Shown in pieces: positions 24,441-36,911 of a stretch of DNA of 64,000 nt; position 1 is the first letter of the stretch; each line of letters starts with the position of its first letter. Made by a program: the position numbers and the translations under genes. Origin of the DNA: Artocarpus heterophyllus (taxonomy: Eukaryota; Streptophyta; Magnoliopsida; Rosales; Moraceae); assembly GCA_025403435.1 (NCBI GenBank), contig CM046341.1, positions 8,641,219 to 8,705,218 of the forward strand. Direction: 5' to 3'. The notes below the pieces were generated by a model. It saw nothing but the letters and a program-made list of their open reading frames with translations. It did not search any database and was not told the DNA's origin.

Positions 24441-25483
24441 AGCAACGGGGAAAACCATAGCAGAGTAAAATTCCAATGGGCTAGGCCAGAATTAGCTTGC
24501 TTCCAATCCCATAACTTGTCTTTAGTTGGGGCACGCATTATAAAAAAAAAATAGGGATAGTATTTTATTAAATTAATAAATAGTTATATATTTTATCATT
24601 AAATGTGAATGTTATAATTTTTCTTGTAAAATAAGAGTATAATAGAATTTTTCAATTATTTAGTAGGGGTGTAGTTTTAATTTTTCTTATAAAATATGAG
24701 TATATTTTAAATTTTTTAAAAAAATTAAAACAAAAATTAAAATTCCAAAATTGACGTGCCTCCACTTATCAACACCTCCCTCCATCAGTGCTTCCTATGG
24801 TTGGTGTTGGAAGAAATTGGATGAGCGTAATAATTTACAAAAAGTTATGAACCGTAATCGTTAAAGGAATATGAATGTTTATATTGTTGATGCCCGAAAA
24901 GAGCTTCAAGTTGCGTAGATAAAAACGTAAAAGGTGATACACTCTTTTTTCTCGTACTAAATTTTTCTCACTAATTTTTTTTTTTTTTTTTGGTAGATGC
25001 TTTTAATGAGGCCTATCTTCTTAAGGTAGTAGATCCTTTCACATTCCGCTTGTTTTTGTATGGTGTATTTGGTTGCTTATAATTTTTTCTTGTTTTGTTA
25101 ACTTCCCGGTTGGATTCTAATCTTTTTTATTTCTTATTATTTTCTCTTTCCATTAATAACCACTTTAATATTTGACGGGTTTCTTTGTGGGTGCTAATCT
25201 AGTTTAGGTCTTTTAATTTTCTCTCACATCATTCTCCCTTTCTCTATTAACCTGAAAAAAAAAAAAAGTAGGGACAACCTTTGGGGCAAACTCCAAAAAT
25301 ACCGGATTATAAATTGGGATTATGCAGTCCTAGATTTGATAACAATAATAATAATAATAGTAATAATAATTATATAGTTATGCTACTTTTTAATGACCTT
25401 TTACCACTGTTCTTTTCTTCTCTCTCTTTTTTTGGGTCCTATCAGCTATACTAGGAAATTTCATGACATGGTTGGAAGCAAAC
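24441..25483. other. Region downstream of SEO-2 exon 5; expected exon 6 not found
   Basis: In SEO-4 exon 6 starts about 720 bases after exon 5, and in SEO-1 about 860. Here no match to the exon-6 landmarks (VDVL, IVW-PIV, NPQG) was seen on the minus strand. The interval is AT-rich, with (AAT)n at 25340-25370. Confidence 0.5.
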
Positions 25484-26699
25484 CGTTTTAAAATTGTTGG
25501 AACAATCAATTAGCTGCACTTTAGCATCCTCATCAGCGAAAAGCAGGAGTTTGAGAAACATCATGACCTCGTCGGAACTTTTTGATAGTTTCACGACCTT
25601 ACTGTAACGATCTTCCTCCTCTGCAATATCAAATACGAATCTACGTTATCAAGTAACCATATAATAAATTACTGTCTTTACTATTTCAATTCATTCATGT
25701 TTTATTTAATCACTAAAGATCTAAGTTCTTCACATTATATAATTCAGGGAAAAAAAAAAAAAACAAAACAAAAGCAAAAGCTCGTTCCACTTCTTCAGAA
25801 GGTGACACGAATAGTGCAAGTGCATATGAACTAGTTTTTTAAACTAAATATATATATTTTAGAGTATTCCTATTCCTCCACGGGGACATTTATCCTCACT
25901 ACACTTATGTAGTGGGCCCCATCAGGTTATATTATGAGACATGAGTAATGGGGATAAATTCTGATGGGATAAAGCTTTTTTTTCCCTATTTTAATATAAT
26001 ATACGATATGACATGAGTTTCGAAATCTTGTAGTGTGTTATTTGAAAATCTCTAGGTTAATTACGTAGCTATACTTTTTATTTTTAACTATTTATTAATT
26101 TATCTATTTGTTTTTGGAAATTATAAATATAATATTTGAATTGGAAAAAATTATTTCAATTTTAGCTTCCACTTACTTTTGGGATAGAAAAATCATAAAG
26201 AAAAGAAAAAGATATTTTTAATTATACCAATTTTTTTTTAAACAAATTTTTCTTTTTGAGAAAAATTTTAAAAAATATTTTTACATTTAAAAAGCTATAA
26301 AACCTAAGATCTTTTACTTAATTTAATGTTTTGTTTTATGATTTTTATGCTTCAAAATCTATAGAATATTTTGTTCATAACGTTTAAAGGTCGTTATATT
26401 ATTTTTTTTATTTTTTTTATTTATAGGGATGACAATAAAATAAGATTTTATAAAGAAAATTAAATGATACGTTTGTAATTTTTCAATAAAAACAAAGAGA
26501 CAAATTAAAAACATTTAAAACTAGGTGGTGTAATTATATAATTTACCCGAAATATTTTTCGTGGCCTATTAATGAAAAGCACGGATTGTTACATACAAAA
26601 CCACGTGCATGCACTCTAGTGTGATGTTTGTAAAAATCAATAATCGTCTATGTTCATTTTTTTAAGTGAAATATGTTAATTTTTTGCTCAAATTTATTG

Positions 26700-26910
26700 T
26701 TCAATATAATTTAAAATTCAATCGTTGTTTGAAAATTACAATAGGAAGTATGGCTAGAACCATAGTTATAGTTCAAAACAATGTAGCATATGAGAGTTTT
26801 ATACTATAGTAATTTTTTTTAATTATAGCATGTAAGAGTTTTATACTAATTTTTGCGAACCATGACTGTGGTTATAATCGAGATTGTCAAACACCCTAAT
26901 AAATTACATT
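26700..26910. mobile_element. Member of a dispersed AT-rich MITE-like family (SEO-2 intron 4)
   Basis: It carries GTAGCATATGAGAGTTTTAT, ACTATAGTA and TAGCATGTAAGAGTTTTATA words and ends TTGTCAAACACCCTAATAAA. The same words recur at about 30940-31220, 35026-35150, 56190-56310 and 56440-56545. The ends TAGGGTGTTTG and its complement are typical of a small terminal-inverted-repeat element. Exact borders are not resolved. Confidence 0.55.
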
Positions 26911-27326
26911 CAATACATGGTATAATTTTTTTTAATCATAAATCAAATGTACTCATAGAGAGCATATGACTTCGTTTCATATTTGAAAATGGATATTTTT
27001 AATTTATAGAACATCGAAATGGATATATACTGTAAACTGCTAACATTTATTCATTTATTTATTTATTTATTTTTAAGGGGTCATCAAATGCAAACAAACC
27101 TCTCATAAGTCGGAAATCCGTCAACTGTTTTGTGAGTGTAATGTGGATGCCCTGACTTTTCTATAACAAGGAGACAAATCGTGTGGCTTGTCCCTGAAAC
27201 AGAAGCACTAAAAGGCCACTACATATATACAGCGATATACATTCAGTTGGGATTTAGTTTGGACCTTTTTTCTTTGTTTGAAGAAAGGTACGTTTGTGGA
27301 TTTTTTTTTTTAAAAAATAAATAGAA

Positions 27327-27788
27327 GGGTATTTGGTATTGTTGTCTCGTGAACTTATCATATATCTATAATTTGCCTCTTGAACGTTTAATTTTAACAA
27401 GTTGCCTTAAACTTATAAATTTGTAACAAATCACCACTTATTGATAGCAATTTTAAGTTTTTGACTAAAATTGATATGTGATTTTCACATAGGTCGTTAA
27501 TTAAGAGTACACTTTCATATAAATATTAATCTAAATTTATATTCAAACAAAGTTCATTCAAAATTTTCTATTTTCATGAAAACTTAATTTAAGATATATT
27601 AACCACAATAAATTTGAATCTAAATATATAAAAATGATTATTTATGTCAATAACCTACTATTCATATGCAAATTACATACCAATTTTAGTTAAAAAATGA
27701 AAACCACTATCAATATAGGGTGATTTGTTATAGATTTGTAAGTTCATAAATGTACGGCAAGTTTAGGAGGTAACAGTGCTAAACACCC
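27327..27788. mobile_element. Mutator-type MITE with long terminal inverted repeats (SEO-2 intron 3)
   Basis: The 462-bp element begins GGGTATTTGGTATTGTTGTC. The reverse complement of its right end reads GGGTGTTTAGCACTGTTACC. The arms match over about 170 bases (including AACAAATCACC and AACTAAAATTG). It is flanked by a 9-bp duplication with one mismatch, TAAATAGAA (27318-27326) and GAAATAGAA (27789-27797). No coding sequence is present. Confidence 0.75.
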
Positions 27789-28673
27789 GAAATAGAAAAA
27801 GAATAACTAATATCAAGAAATGCTAGCACATCTCAATCAGGTCGACACCTACTAAGATGCCTATCTTACATACTAAACCTCCACTCAAATATATTAATTT
27901 AAAAACAAAAAAGCAATTAAAGAAAGATTGGAGCTAGGAATTCGAATTACAACCTATCAAGGCCTAAAAAATTGGAGAATGAGATTAATAAGGCCGACAA
28001 GAATGAAAAATTGGCATGGACAAGAACTTACTCTTCACTTGTGAGAATAGTACCATTACTTGCGCAAGCAATATCGGTCATGATAATCCAATAGACGTCA
28101 GTTGCTATAGGCAATTCCGCTATACTTGTTGGATTATAGACAAAGAACTTCTCAAGCTTAAGAACAGTTTCCATCACTTTTATTGTTGCTTTGATCAGAT
28201 TGTTAAACAACACAACTGGGGCTCTGTATTCGTTGCGTGGCTTTGGAGAATTGTTAATAAGAGCCCCAGATCCTTTAAGGATTTGCAAAGATTTTGTGAG
28301 TTGGTCATATGTATTTGATTGATCAAGCTGTACAAGATGTAGGAAACGTCTGAATTCCCTTGCGAAAGCCACTAGTGGCAACACTGCCTTCGCTTCCCAT
28401 GAATATTAACGTAGCTTTTCAAGTGTCAATGTTGTTTCATGTGCAATTTTTGCGCCCGGAGCTAATTTACAACACAACAGCTGCAGTTTCAATTTCAAAC
28501 CCAACAATAGTTAAAATTCATCATTCGTGTTCAAACAAAGCTTACCAAGTGCCAGCAATTGATGATCATCTAAGTTATCATTTATTAATTTTATTCTCAT
28601 TTTTTTGTTCAATTAGTGAGTTGAATGCAATCAACTGAACTGATAACCATTTTCGATACCATCTTTTTAAACC

Positions 28674-28700
<27 letters not shown>
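28674..28700. repeat. (AT)n microsatellite in SEO-2 intron 2
   Basis: About 13 AT units. A long poly(T) run at 28855-28875 follows in the same intron. Confidence 0.9.
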
Positions 28701-28705
<5 letters not shown>

Positions 28706-30359
28706 TCAAAAGTCATAAACAGGTACTGTAACAATTCTTATTCACACTATCAATAATATTTCCCAATAAACTAATATTGATTATTTCGAGTACATGATGA
28801 TCTTCAGAATAAAAGTGCTCTTTTTTTTTTGTGTGTGTGTGTAGCCCCATGGGGTTTTTTTTTTTTTTTTTTTTTCTAATTATGAGAAAGAAGCCAGTGT
28901 ATGGGGGTTACAGGCCTATGTAACATCAATTGATAGAAAGATTAATACTAATTTTTAATATCAAAGACAAAGAGATATACTATGCTCATATTTTATAGTC
29001 CAATATTGGTATAAATTTAAGTTGAGAAAGCAGAATTACTAGTAAACTAGTAATCATAGGCATTGTTTATCACCCAAAAGAACAAAAGAAGACTAATAAT
29101 TAAGAAATTAAAATGACCTCGCAGTCAATCTTCTTAAGGATGCCCACAGGGACATTGATGTTAGCTTTGGGGATCTCATCTAGCTTTCCGAAGGTTAATT
29201 TGCCATAGCCCTGCAATTCATGGTTTTTGGAGAAGAATTAAAACTTAATCAGTGTAATTGTTATATATCTTGCAAACACCAAGATATATTTTTCTTCGTT
29301 TTAACAACATAAATGGGTACATTTACTGTTAAATTTGAAGTCTAATTTAATGCCCTAACAAATTACTGACTTGGCTAGAGGATTTTAGAAGTTTAACCTT
29401 GTAAATATAAAATTTGGTTACCTTAGGTTTCCTACACATAAAGGGGGCGACTTATTAGTGTTATTAGAGAGACTAGAGAAGATACAGCAAGTACAAAGTA
29501 GTAAGTAGTTTTTCTCTTCTAACCTTCTTCTTTATTATAATAAAATTTTCAGCAACGCCTAAAAGTAAACATAGCACACATTGAGGATAAACTGCTATAA
29601 ATTTTATATGTGTTTGTTTTTTAACTTATTTTTCCCTCACATGTTTTGTTTGCTCTCGGTATAAAACAGCACTTCTAGTAATTCTTAACACTTACTCCGT
29701 ACGGTCCTATTGTCGATCTGCTCACTCTAGCTGTATGTATGTATACCTGGATAAGTTCATCAACAATCTGGGTTGAACGCTTAAGGGTATTTTTAGAGAT
29801 AACGAAGAGAAAATAGGCATCAAATGAATCATCAGAAGAAGCATGAGTCTCATAAATTTGCATCTTGATCTGGTCATCGGACATGTCGAAAGGGTTAGGC
29901 TTCCGGGATACTTCACAATAGGCAGCTATTTCCTTTTGATTGGCTTCTACATTTGCAGCTTTTGACATTACAAACATCTTATTATATTAAGGACTAAAAA
30001 TAGAGAAAAATATAATATGATTTGTTGTATTGTGTTTGTGTTGTGCAGAGCTCCAATTTCTGCCTAACATTTTTTTTTTTTACACCGTAAACGTGATTCT
30101 CATTTGAAATGGATATACACTGTAAAAAGCTAACAACTGCTCTTTTTTTATTTTTTTATTTTTAAGTGGTCCTCAAATGTAAACAAACCATTCAATATAA
30201 TTCGGAAATCCGTTAGCTGTCTTGTGACAGTAATGAGGATTTCCTGAACTTTTCTATTGTAGGGGGACAAATCGTGTGGCTTGTCCCTAAAAAAGATTAA
30301 TTAGCATATTAATGTATATTTTCTGCAATGTTTAAAGCAACAATAATATTCCCAACAGC

Positions 30360-30382
30360 AAACACACACACACACACACACG
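30360..30382. repeat. (CA)n microsatellite in SEO-3 intron 3
   Basis: About eleven CA units lie just downstream (minus strand: upstream) of exon 4. Confidence 0.85.
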
Positions 30383-30939
30383 TAGATGTGGATGGTAAAG
30401 CTGCAATTAATATTCATTTTTTTTAAATAAATGATGAGAAGAAACAACTAACGTTCAAGAGAAATAAGACATCCTAACTAAGATGACCCCTCTAAAAACT
30501 CTTATCTCACACTAAACTCCTCACTCTATATTATGAAAATAATAATTTCACAAAGGATTTGTAATACAACATATGTCAATACAGATATTGAGACATAACA
30601 TCTTAAAAGACTCTAGGAAGTTAAAGAAGAACAAGTGAAAAGCTAACGCTAAGGTTAAGCTGAAACTATGTCTTTGAAAATTGACTCCTAGAATAAGTCT
30701 CAGTTACAAAAAAATAATAATAAAACCCAGAAGGAAAAACCTAGAAAGAAAAAAAGAGTACATATGCTTGTACTTGATATTAAAACTACTAAAGTTATAG
30801 TACTTTATTCTCCTTTTCAAAAACATTTTTATATTATATAAGAGGGAATGGGTACAGGGAGGGTTGTAGCATACCATACAGAATATTTATAGTAGATCAC
30901 AATGGACATCATCGAAGGCTTATATAGCATTTGAAAGAA

Positions 30940-31220
30940 TAATTTAAACTAATGGTTTGAATTATAAATAGTATAAATCTTTCACATACTATAGTAAAAA
31001 GCTACCATGTAAAGCTCTCACATATTACAATTTTTAAACCCAAACTTATGGTTTAAACTACTCTTCCAAATACCCTATTAAGCTTTATACTTTGTTTACA
31101 AATATTGTTCTAACTTATTATACTATAGTGTAAAGTCCTCATATGTTATAGTATAAAACAAAAGTTTGTTATAGTGTAAAGCTCTTATATGGTGGTACAG
31201 TGTTAAAATTCCAATTTGAT
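30940..31220. mobile_element. AT-rich MITE-like family, two adjacent degenerate copies (SEO-3 intron 3)
   Basis: The sequence repeats TATAGTAAAAAGCTACCATG, GTAAAGCTCTCACATATTAC and GTAAAGCTCTTATATGG, the same words found at 26700, 35026, 56190 and 56440. Borders are not resolved. Confidence 0.5.
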
Positions 31221-32040
31221 TCCCAAAACACTAATAATAAGGCTCCAAGTAGTTTGTTGGGATGGCACTCCTTTACGGTGGTCATAGTTATATTAAAAAT
31301 AAATCAATAAAGAAAGATTAAATAGCATCAAGCGCTAAAAATTAAGTTGAAAATTAATCAGGACATATTTTTTTTTTCATTTGTACGTAAAATGTAGATA
31401 CCAGGCATGTGAATGAAGAATTGCCATTTAATTAAAGGAACTTACATGGTTGCAGGCATAGTTTGAACTGTCCATACCCGACTCCATCACAAGTGTATAG
31501 TATGAATTCCCCCCACCCCCAATTCCAAAAAAGAAGAGAGAGAGAGAAGAAGAGGAAGAAGAACTTACTCGTCACATATGAGCAAAGTAACTTTACTCTC
31601 GCAAGCAATAATAGTCATGATATTCCAATACACATCCAATGCTATTGGCAATTCCGCTATACTCTTCGGAACATAGATAGTGAGTTCTACCAACTTAAAC
31701 ACAGTTTCCATCACTTCGAGGGTCGTTTTGATCAGATTGTTAAGCTCAACAACTGTGACTCTACATTTGTAGCGTAGCTCTGGAGACTTGTTAAATATGA
31801 GAATTCCTTTAAGGATTTGCAATGATTTGGTGAATTGGTGATGCGTGTTTGATTGGTCAAGCTCTACGAGGGGCAAGGAATATCCAAATTGCCAATGTAG
31901 AGCCCGCGAGTGTCAACGCTGCCTTTGCTTCCCATGAATAGTATTTTAGCTTCTCAAGAATTGTCAATGTTGTTTTGTGCGAAATTTCTGCAGCCGGAGC
32001 TTGACAACAGAATAGCTGCATTTTCAAACTCGTCAATTTA

Positions 32041-34143
32041 GTTAATATCATCACTAATATTCAAAAAGTAGTATTTGCATATATATTTATATAGACTTTG
32101 TTATCTTAGAATATCTCTAATGTAAGCCAATTTTATATGGCAATAGCAAATTTAATATTTAAGTGTAAAAAAAGCACTTTTCAATACAGTATTATTTTTA
32201 ATGCTAAATTTGCTCTATGCTAAACTTTGTAGAAAATTTGCATAAAGTTTAATACATAGCAATTTTGACATTTAATTCCCATTGATTGATATATTGATTT
32301 TTCTACTTTAACAATTACAATATTCTTAATTTTTAATTATTTTAATATTAAAAGTTTACTTTTACAAGATTTTAAGGATTAATAATTATAACAAACGACA
32401 AATATAACATTCTAAATAACGTTATGTATTAAAGCATAAAATAAAATAACATATCAAATATGCTATTTTTACACTTTTTATGGCAAATATAACATTAGCA
32501 TTGACATTTATGTTATAAATGATCCAAGATATCTTACAACAATCTATGTATATACATGCCCCATGTAGTTATGTATATATATATTTTTTATAGCAATGTT
32601 AGAATTAATTCAACATTATGACAGATGCAAAGATTTTATGGCAATTATAATCCGATTTATCAAAATTAATTAAGCTAATTGCTCCTAGTTGTTTCCTCAT
32701 TATATATATATATATATATTAATATTTGGTACAAAGCTATCCTTATTGATAGCTTGATTTTATTCATATCAATTATCAAATTAGGGAATTATCGAATTGG
32801 GGAATCTTTTAATCTTATAGTCTTAGGTAACTAACCTGATTTTGTTGTATATGTTCTATATATTTGTATATCTTTTACGATGATAGTCTTAGGGATAACG
32901 CTGAAACACTTTGAATATTTGTTTTCTCTTCTTCCCTCTGTTTTATTCATTTTTTAAATGATGAGAGAGAATAAGTAGCATTAAAATTGAAGGAAAACTA
33001 AGATAACATAAAATAAAACATACCAACTAGGTTCATACATGCAATTTCTATGAGATAATTATGTTGGATACCATTGATTTTTTTGAGTGGATTGACTTGT
33101 ACCCACCTAAAAAAACTATTTGACTGAATATCACAGCTAAATTATGTAGAACATTTCACCCTTGTTTTCACATAAGTTTTTCTTTCCTGTCTGCCTCTCT
33201 CCCTCTCTCTTTCTTCTCTTTCTCGTTTAGCTGCCATCTCCTTCTTCTCTCTTTGCGGTAATCGTCTGATTAACTATCGACGCGACATTACCGACAGGTA
33301 AGGCCGCCTCCGACTCCGTTGCAGATGGCCCAGACGGATCACATCGAGGCTAGATCTGCCGCGATGCTTCCACCTCCGCTCTGGTTCTCCAATTTTGTTG
33401 TCGAATGTCACAAGCCTGCAGACATCTAGTTCTCAGATCTAGTCGTTGAGCATCACGGTGGCACTGCTTCTCAACGATCTGGTATTGCAGAGAACATATA
33501 TGTGCGCCGAAAGCTCACAAATTTGCAAGCAATCCGAGCAACAAGGCACAATCTCGATGCGACGAGAACAAACAAAGGTCCATGTGTCATGGTGGTACTA
33601 GTCGATAATTATCGGACCACGGGTATCACAGTGCATGTTGTTAGTTACCAATCAATAACCATAGGCAATTGATAATGACAGTTACTGGCTTGTATCACAG
33701 TGGCTACTAGCTGGTAACATAAGAGTACTTTTGTTATTCTAAATAAAGTGTGATGATATGGGCATAGCATTCTCTACAATTTTTTTTTTTTTTAATCATG
33801 AGTCAATCTAAGTCTTATAGATTTGTGGTATTTGTGTAAAGACATCTTCTATCTCATCCCCTACCACCCCCTCTATAAATTTATAAAAATAAGAAAAATA
33901 AAAATCCGGAATTCTATAATATGCCCAAAGAGAAAGGAGAAAAGCCAAAAAAAAAATAAAACAAGGACTACCAGATGATCTACTTTCTTGGTAAGACTCA
34001 GAAAGGCCGTATTTAACCTTCTTAACAGTAAAATTTAATTGGAAAAAACCGCAAAAGAGGACAAAACAGAAAAAAAAAAAAAAAAAAAACAAAAAATTGA
34101 TAAAAAAAGAACAAAAAGGGGACTAATTATAAGATAAGCTATC
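32041..34143. other. SEO-3 intron 2 (about 2.1 kb) with a GC-rich block
   Basis: The intron between exons 2 and 3 is much longer than the equivalents in SEO-1 (about 140 bases) and SEO-2 (about 640). It holds a CT-rich then CpG-containing block at 33190-33700 that differs in composition from everything around it, suggesting an inserted element or captured sequence. No terminal repeats were fixed and no frame has a recognisable domain. (TA)n lies at 32701-32720 and poly(A) at 34072-34090. Confidence 0.5.
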
Positions 34144-34783
34144 CTCGGAGCCAATCTTCTTAAGGTTTGCCATAGGCACTCTGAAGTTAGCTTTGGGGCT
34201 ACTCTCATCTAGCTTTCCTTGATGTAATTTACCGGCATCACCCTGTAATTCATGATTTATGGAGAAAAAATTAATACAAATTCAATATAATGAAACACAC
34301 AACTCAATTTTTTCTTTTTTCTTTTTTATTATTTGGATCTGTTTAATGTATATCCTTCAAAGACCGATATACAATATCAGCTCTCTCTTCTTTTCTTTTC
34401 TTTTCTTTTTTTCTTTTAATTGTGACAAGAAAATCAGCTCTCTTAAGCTTAACACATGTACCTGCATAACTTCATCAACAATCTGGATTGAGCGCTTAAG
34501 GAGATTTTCAATGATCTCGAACAAACGAATCGTCGGGACGACCATCAGTCTCGTAAATTTGCTTCTTGATCTGCTCATCGGACATGTCAAAAGGGTTCAG
34601 CATCTGGGATATCTCAGAATAAGCAGCTATTTCGCTTTGATCGGCCTTCTTACCCTCACCTTTTGACATGGAAAACATCTTAAATTAGGAGGAAAAAAGA
34701 GAAAGAACCAATAATATGATAGATCTATTGTATCGTGTGTTTGTGTTTTGCAGAGTTCTCAATGTGAATGCATATTGGTCTAG

Positions 34784-34791
34784 TTAATATA
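34784..34791 (-). promoter_or_regulatory. TATA box of SEO-3
   Basis: On the minus strand, GCTATATTAACTAG lies about 26 bases upstream of the shared SEO leader (CTCTGCAAAACACAAACACA, 34735-34758). The spacing is the same as in SEO-1 and SEO-4. Confidence 0.6.
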
Positions 34792-35025
34792 GCACGTCGT
34801 ACAATATTCACACACACACACACACACTCTTTCTTCCCAGACGGAGCTATACACACACACATGCACACACATATGCAACCTAGCTGCCCCACTTAAATAT
34901 ATATTCTATTTCCTTATAATTTTATGAGTGAAGTATGATGAAATTTATAGTTTTTCCCACCTAAATTTTAAAATTTTCATTTGTCTCATCTCATAATACA
35001 CAGAATCTTTCAATTGACTTAGGGG

Positions 35026-35150
35026 TATTTAGCAAACTGGTTTCAACTCAAAAAGTTGGTTCAAAACTGTAGCATATGACAGCTTTATATTATAGTAGCT
35101 TTTTGCTTTACATTGCAGCATATAAGACTTTATACCGTCAAACCAATTTG
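35026..35150. mobile_element. AT-rich MITE-like family copy upstream of SEO-3
   Basis: It begins near GGGGTATTTAGCAAACTGGT and carries GTAGCATATGACAGCTTTAT, ATAGTAGC and GCATATAAGACTTTATACCG, matching the family at 26700 and 56190. Confidence 0.5.
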
Positions 35151-35334
35151 CTACAAGAAAGGTTAGATATGAAATTTGATGAAATTTTTAAGTATACGCC
35201 CTAGTCCTCCTTACTTGTTTTTTGTGCCTCTGCGCGTGGCCCTTGCTTTCTTTTTACTAAATTGATATTTACATTCCAAGTAAATATTCAATGGCTAGTA
35301 AGTAATTCTCTCCAAATTGCATAAATACCTATGC

Positions 35335-35880
35335 ACAATCCGGTTTGGTCTGGAATCACTAGATTTTTGGGACCGAACCATTTTGGTTGTTTGGCAAAAT
35401 TTGGGACTAGACCGGACTAGACTGTTTTAGCTATTAGGATCGGACCGGAACATTTTAGAATAGTCTCGTCTAGTTTTAACCGCGGTTTGGGATTTTTTTT
35501 AGTGATTTTTATAACTTGATTTTATAATTCTAAAACTTTAAAAATCTAAACCATAAAACAAATGTTCTAAAAGGAAAAAAAATAGAAATAACATTTAATA
35601 AAAATCAAATACAACATAAAATACATGTGTATGTAGTTGAAGCGTGAAGTGAAGATCATGAAAAAAGAGGACTAGGGTTTTGATAAAACTATGTCGTTTT
35701 AAATTAAGGAATTGTTTTTTAAGGAGAAGGGTACTTTTTAATATTTAATATTTTTTATGATTACATATATAAATGGTCTAGACCACTGCTTACAAGTTTC
35801 GAAACCGGACTGGACCATTAGAAAAAGTTCCAAACCGGACCGAACAATTTTTCGACGGTCTTGTCACCACCAGAATAGTT
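35335..35880. mobile_element. Probable hAT-like element
   Basis: Both ends are rich in CCGGTTTGGTC, GGACCG and GGTCTAGACC motifs in opposite orientations (AATCCGGTTTGGTCTGG at 35337; AAACCGGACCGAAC near 35831), as seen in subterminal regions of plant hAT elements. The interior is AT-rich with no transposase. No target-site duplication was confirmed. Confidence 0.4.
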
Positions 35881-36911
35881 CAGTCAACCCTAAATACTGA
35901 CAAGAGCAGAAACACCAATTGAGAAACTGGAATTTTTTGACTTCATCGAAGCCACGACATAGATAGAATCACAGTTGAGCCGTAACAAATTCCAATTATA
36001 AACTGCTTAGAAAAATCCACAGCCGTAATAACATCCTGGGCCTCTAAGGCACTGAGAATCCCTAAAGGCTTAGCAAAACAATCATTAGTATCCCACGATA
36101 ATTAGCATGACGCGGAGAACCGTTAGTTACACCATCTGCATTTTAATCCAATTTGAAGTATAAATATGCCACTGAACCTCAATAATTGAAGGAGCTTTAC
36201 TCACCTTGCTAGGGTTTTTTTAAGTCCTAAAATTTAGAAGTGTCCAAACTGATAAATGAAGAGAATCCTCTTCCCAAATACAATTCGAAAGCATCACTAG
36301 TAGCTTGGTGAACCGTTAATTCTATTCTAAAAATAACCACATTTTTTTAAACTTCCATAAAAGCCAAATAGTAAAGATAATCACTGAAACCGAGATATTA
36401 GATATCTGCTTACTCATTTTAATCTTTCAAATTTAATCAAGGAGAGTCTCAAGAGTTGCAGAATCATCAACATGAACGCAAAAAAGCTGCTCCAAATGTG
36501 GAAGAGCACCGAAGAAAAATATGAACACGGTTGCTTTTTCGATTTTCCAAGGTACTTCAATGGTGCAATTCTAGAAGGAATTATTGGATATCATTACTCT
36601 TAAATATTTAAAATCAAACCCGAACCTAAATACGTAAATATTAAAAGAGACAAAGCTTCAATTCATTTCACACCAAACAATAGTACAATACCCATATTAT
36701 AGAGGTTTTTTGAACTCCCAACGAAATCCCCTATAGTTGTTAAACTGCAATCACACGCATGTTATTTTGTGCCCTCTCGGCAATAGTACTACAAGCACAC
36801 TTAAGTCCGAATCCCACACACCATATGTAGTATTTATACATCACACGGCAAGCTCCTCACATAATTGTATGATAATCAAACCAACACACAATAATATATT
36901 TTGTATATGTA
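35881..36911. other. Spacer between SEO-4 3' end and SEO-3, no gene seen
   Basis: No supported frame. This includes the 3' flanking sequence of SEO-4; AATAAT/ATATATT words just left of the stop codon (36890-36911, minus strand) could serve as a polyadenylation region. Confidence 0.5.

Larger units (their letters stand above)
25484..29977 (-). pseudogene. SEO-2: sieve element occlusion pseudogene, exons 1-5
   Basis: Minus strand: exon 1 29747-29977, exon 2 29118-29210, exon 3 28032-28480, exon 4 27100-27193, exon 5 25484-25620. All splice sites are GT-AG at the same positions and phases as SEO-1. Exon 1 encodes NPFDMSDDQIKMQIYETHAS, exon 2 begins GYGKLTFGKLDEIPKANI. Lesions: a TAA at 28406-28408 in exon 3 just before YSWEAKAVLPL, and a 1-base deletion in exon 4, which has 94 bases and the wrong frame (SEO-1 has 95; SEO-3 keeps the open reading GDKPHDLSPYNRKVQEIL). 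Exon 5 (EEEDRYSKVVKLSKSSDEV) is open. Exon 6 is missing and only a scrap of exon 7 remains (22648-22857). Upstream of the shared leader (30031-30054) there is no TATA box. Translation would stop in the N-domain. Confidence 0.9.
30189..34678 (-). pseudogene. SEO-3: sieve element occlusion pseudogene, exons 1-4 only
   Basis: Minus strand: exon 1 34462-34678, exon 2 34144-34242, exon 3 31569-32015, exon 4 30189-30286. Exon 1 starts MFSMSKGEGKKADQSE and contains NPFDMSDEQIKKQIYET, then shifts frame after DDSF because about 14 bases are missing relative to SEO-2; the frame resumes as EIIENLLKRSIQIVDEV. The exon-2 donor reads GAG|GA instead of GAG|GT. Exon 3 is one base longer than its frame allows, shifting between LAGSTLAI and PLVELDQSNTHHQFTKSL near 31880. 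Exon 4 is open (DKPHDLSPYNRKVQEILI). Exons 5-7 are absent: about 100 bases after exon 4 the homology switches to the SEO-2 leader. A TATA box on the minus strand (TATATTAA, 34784-34791) and the shared leader (34735-34758) are still present. Confidence 0.9.

Noticed and set aside
28016..28318. 100-residue plus-strand frame
   Set aside because: It is antisense to SEO-2 exon 3; the minus strand carries the family match. The same applies to 31463-31777 and 37206-37403.
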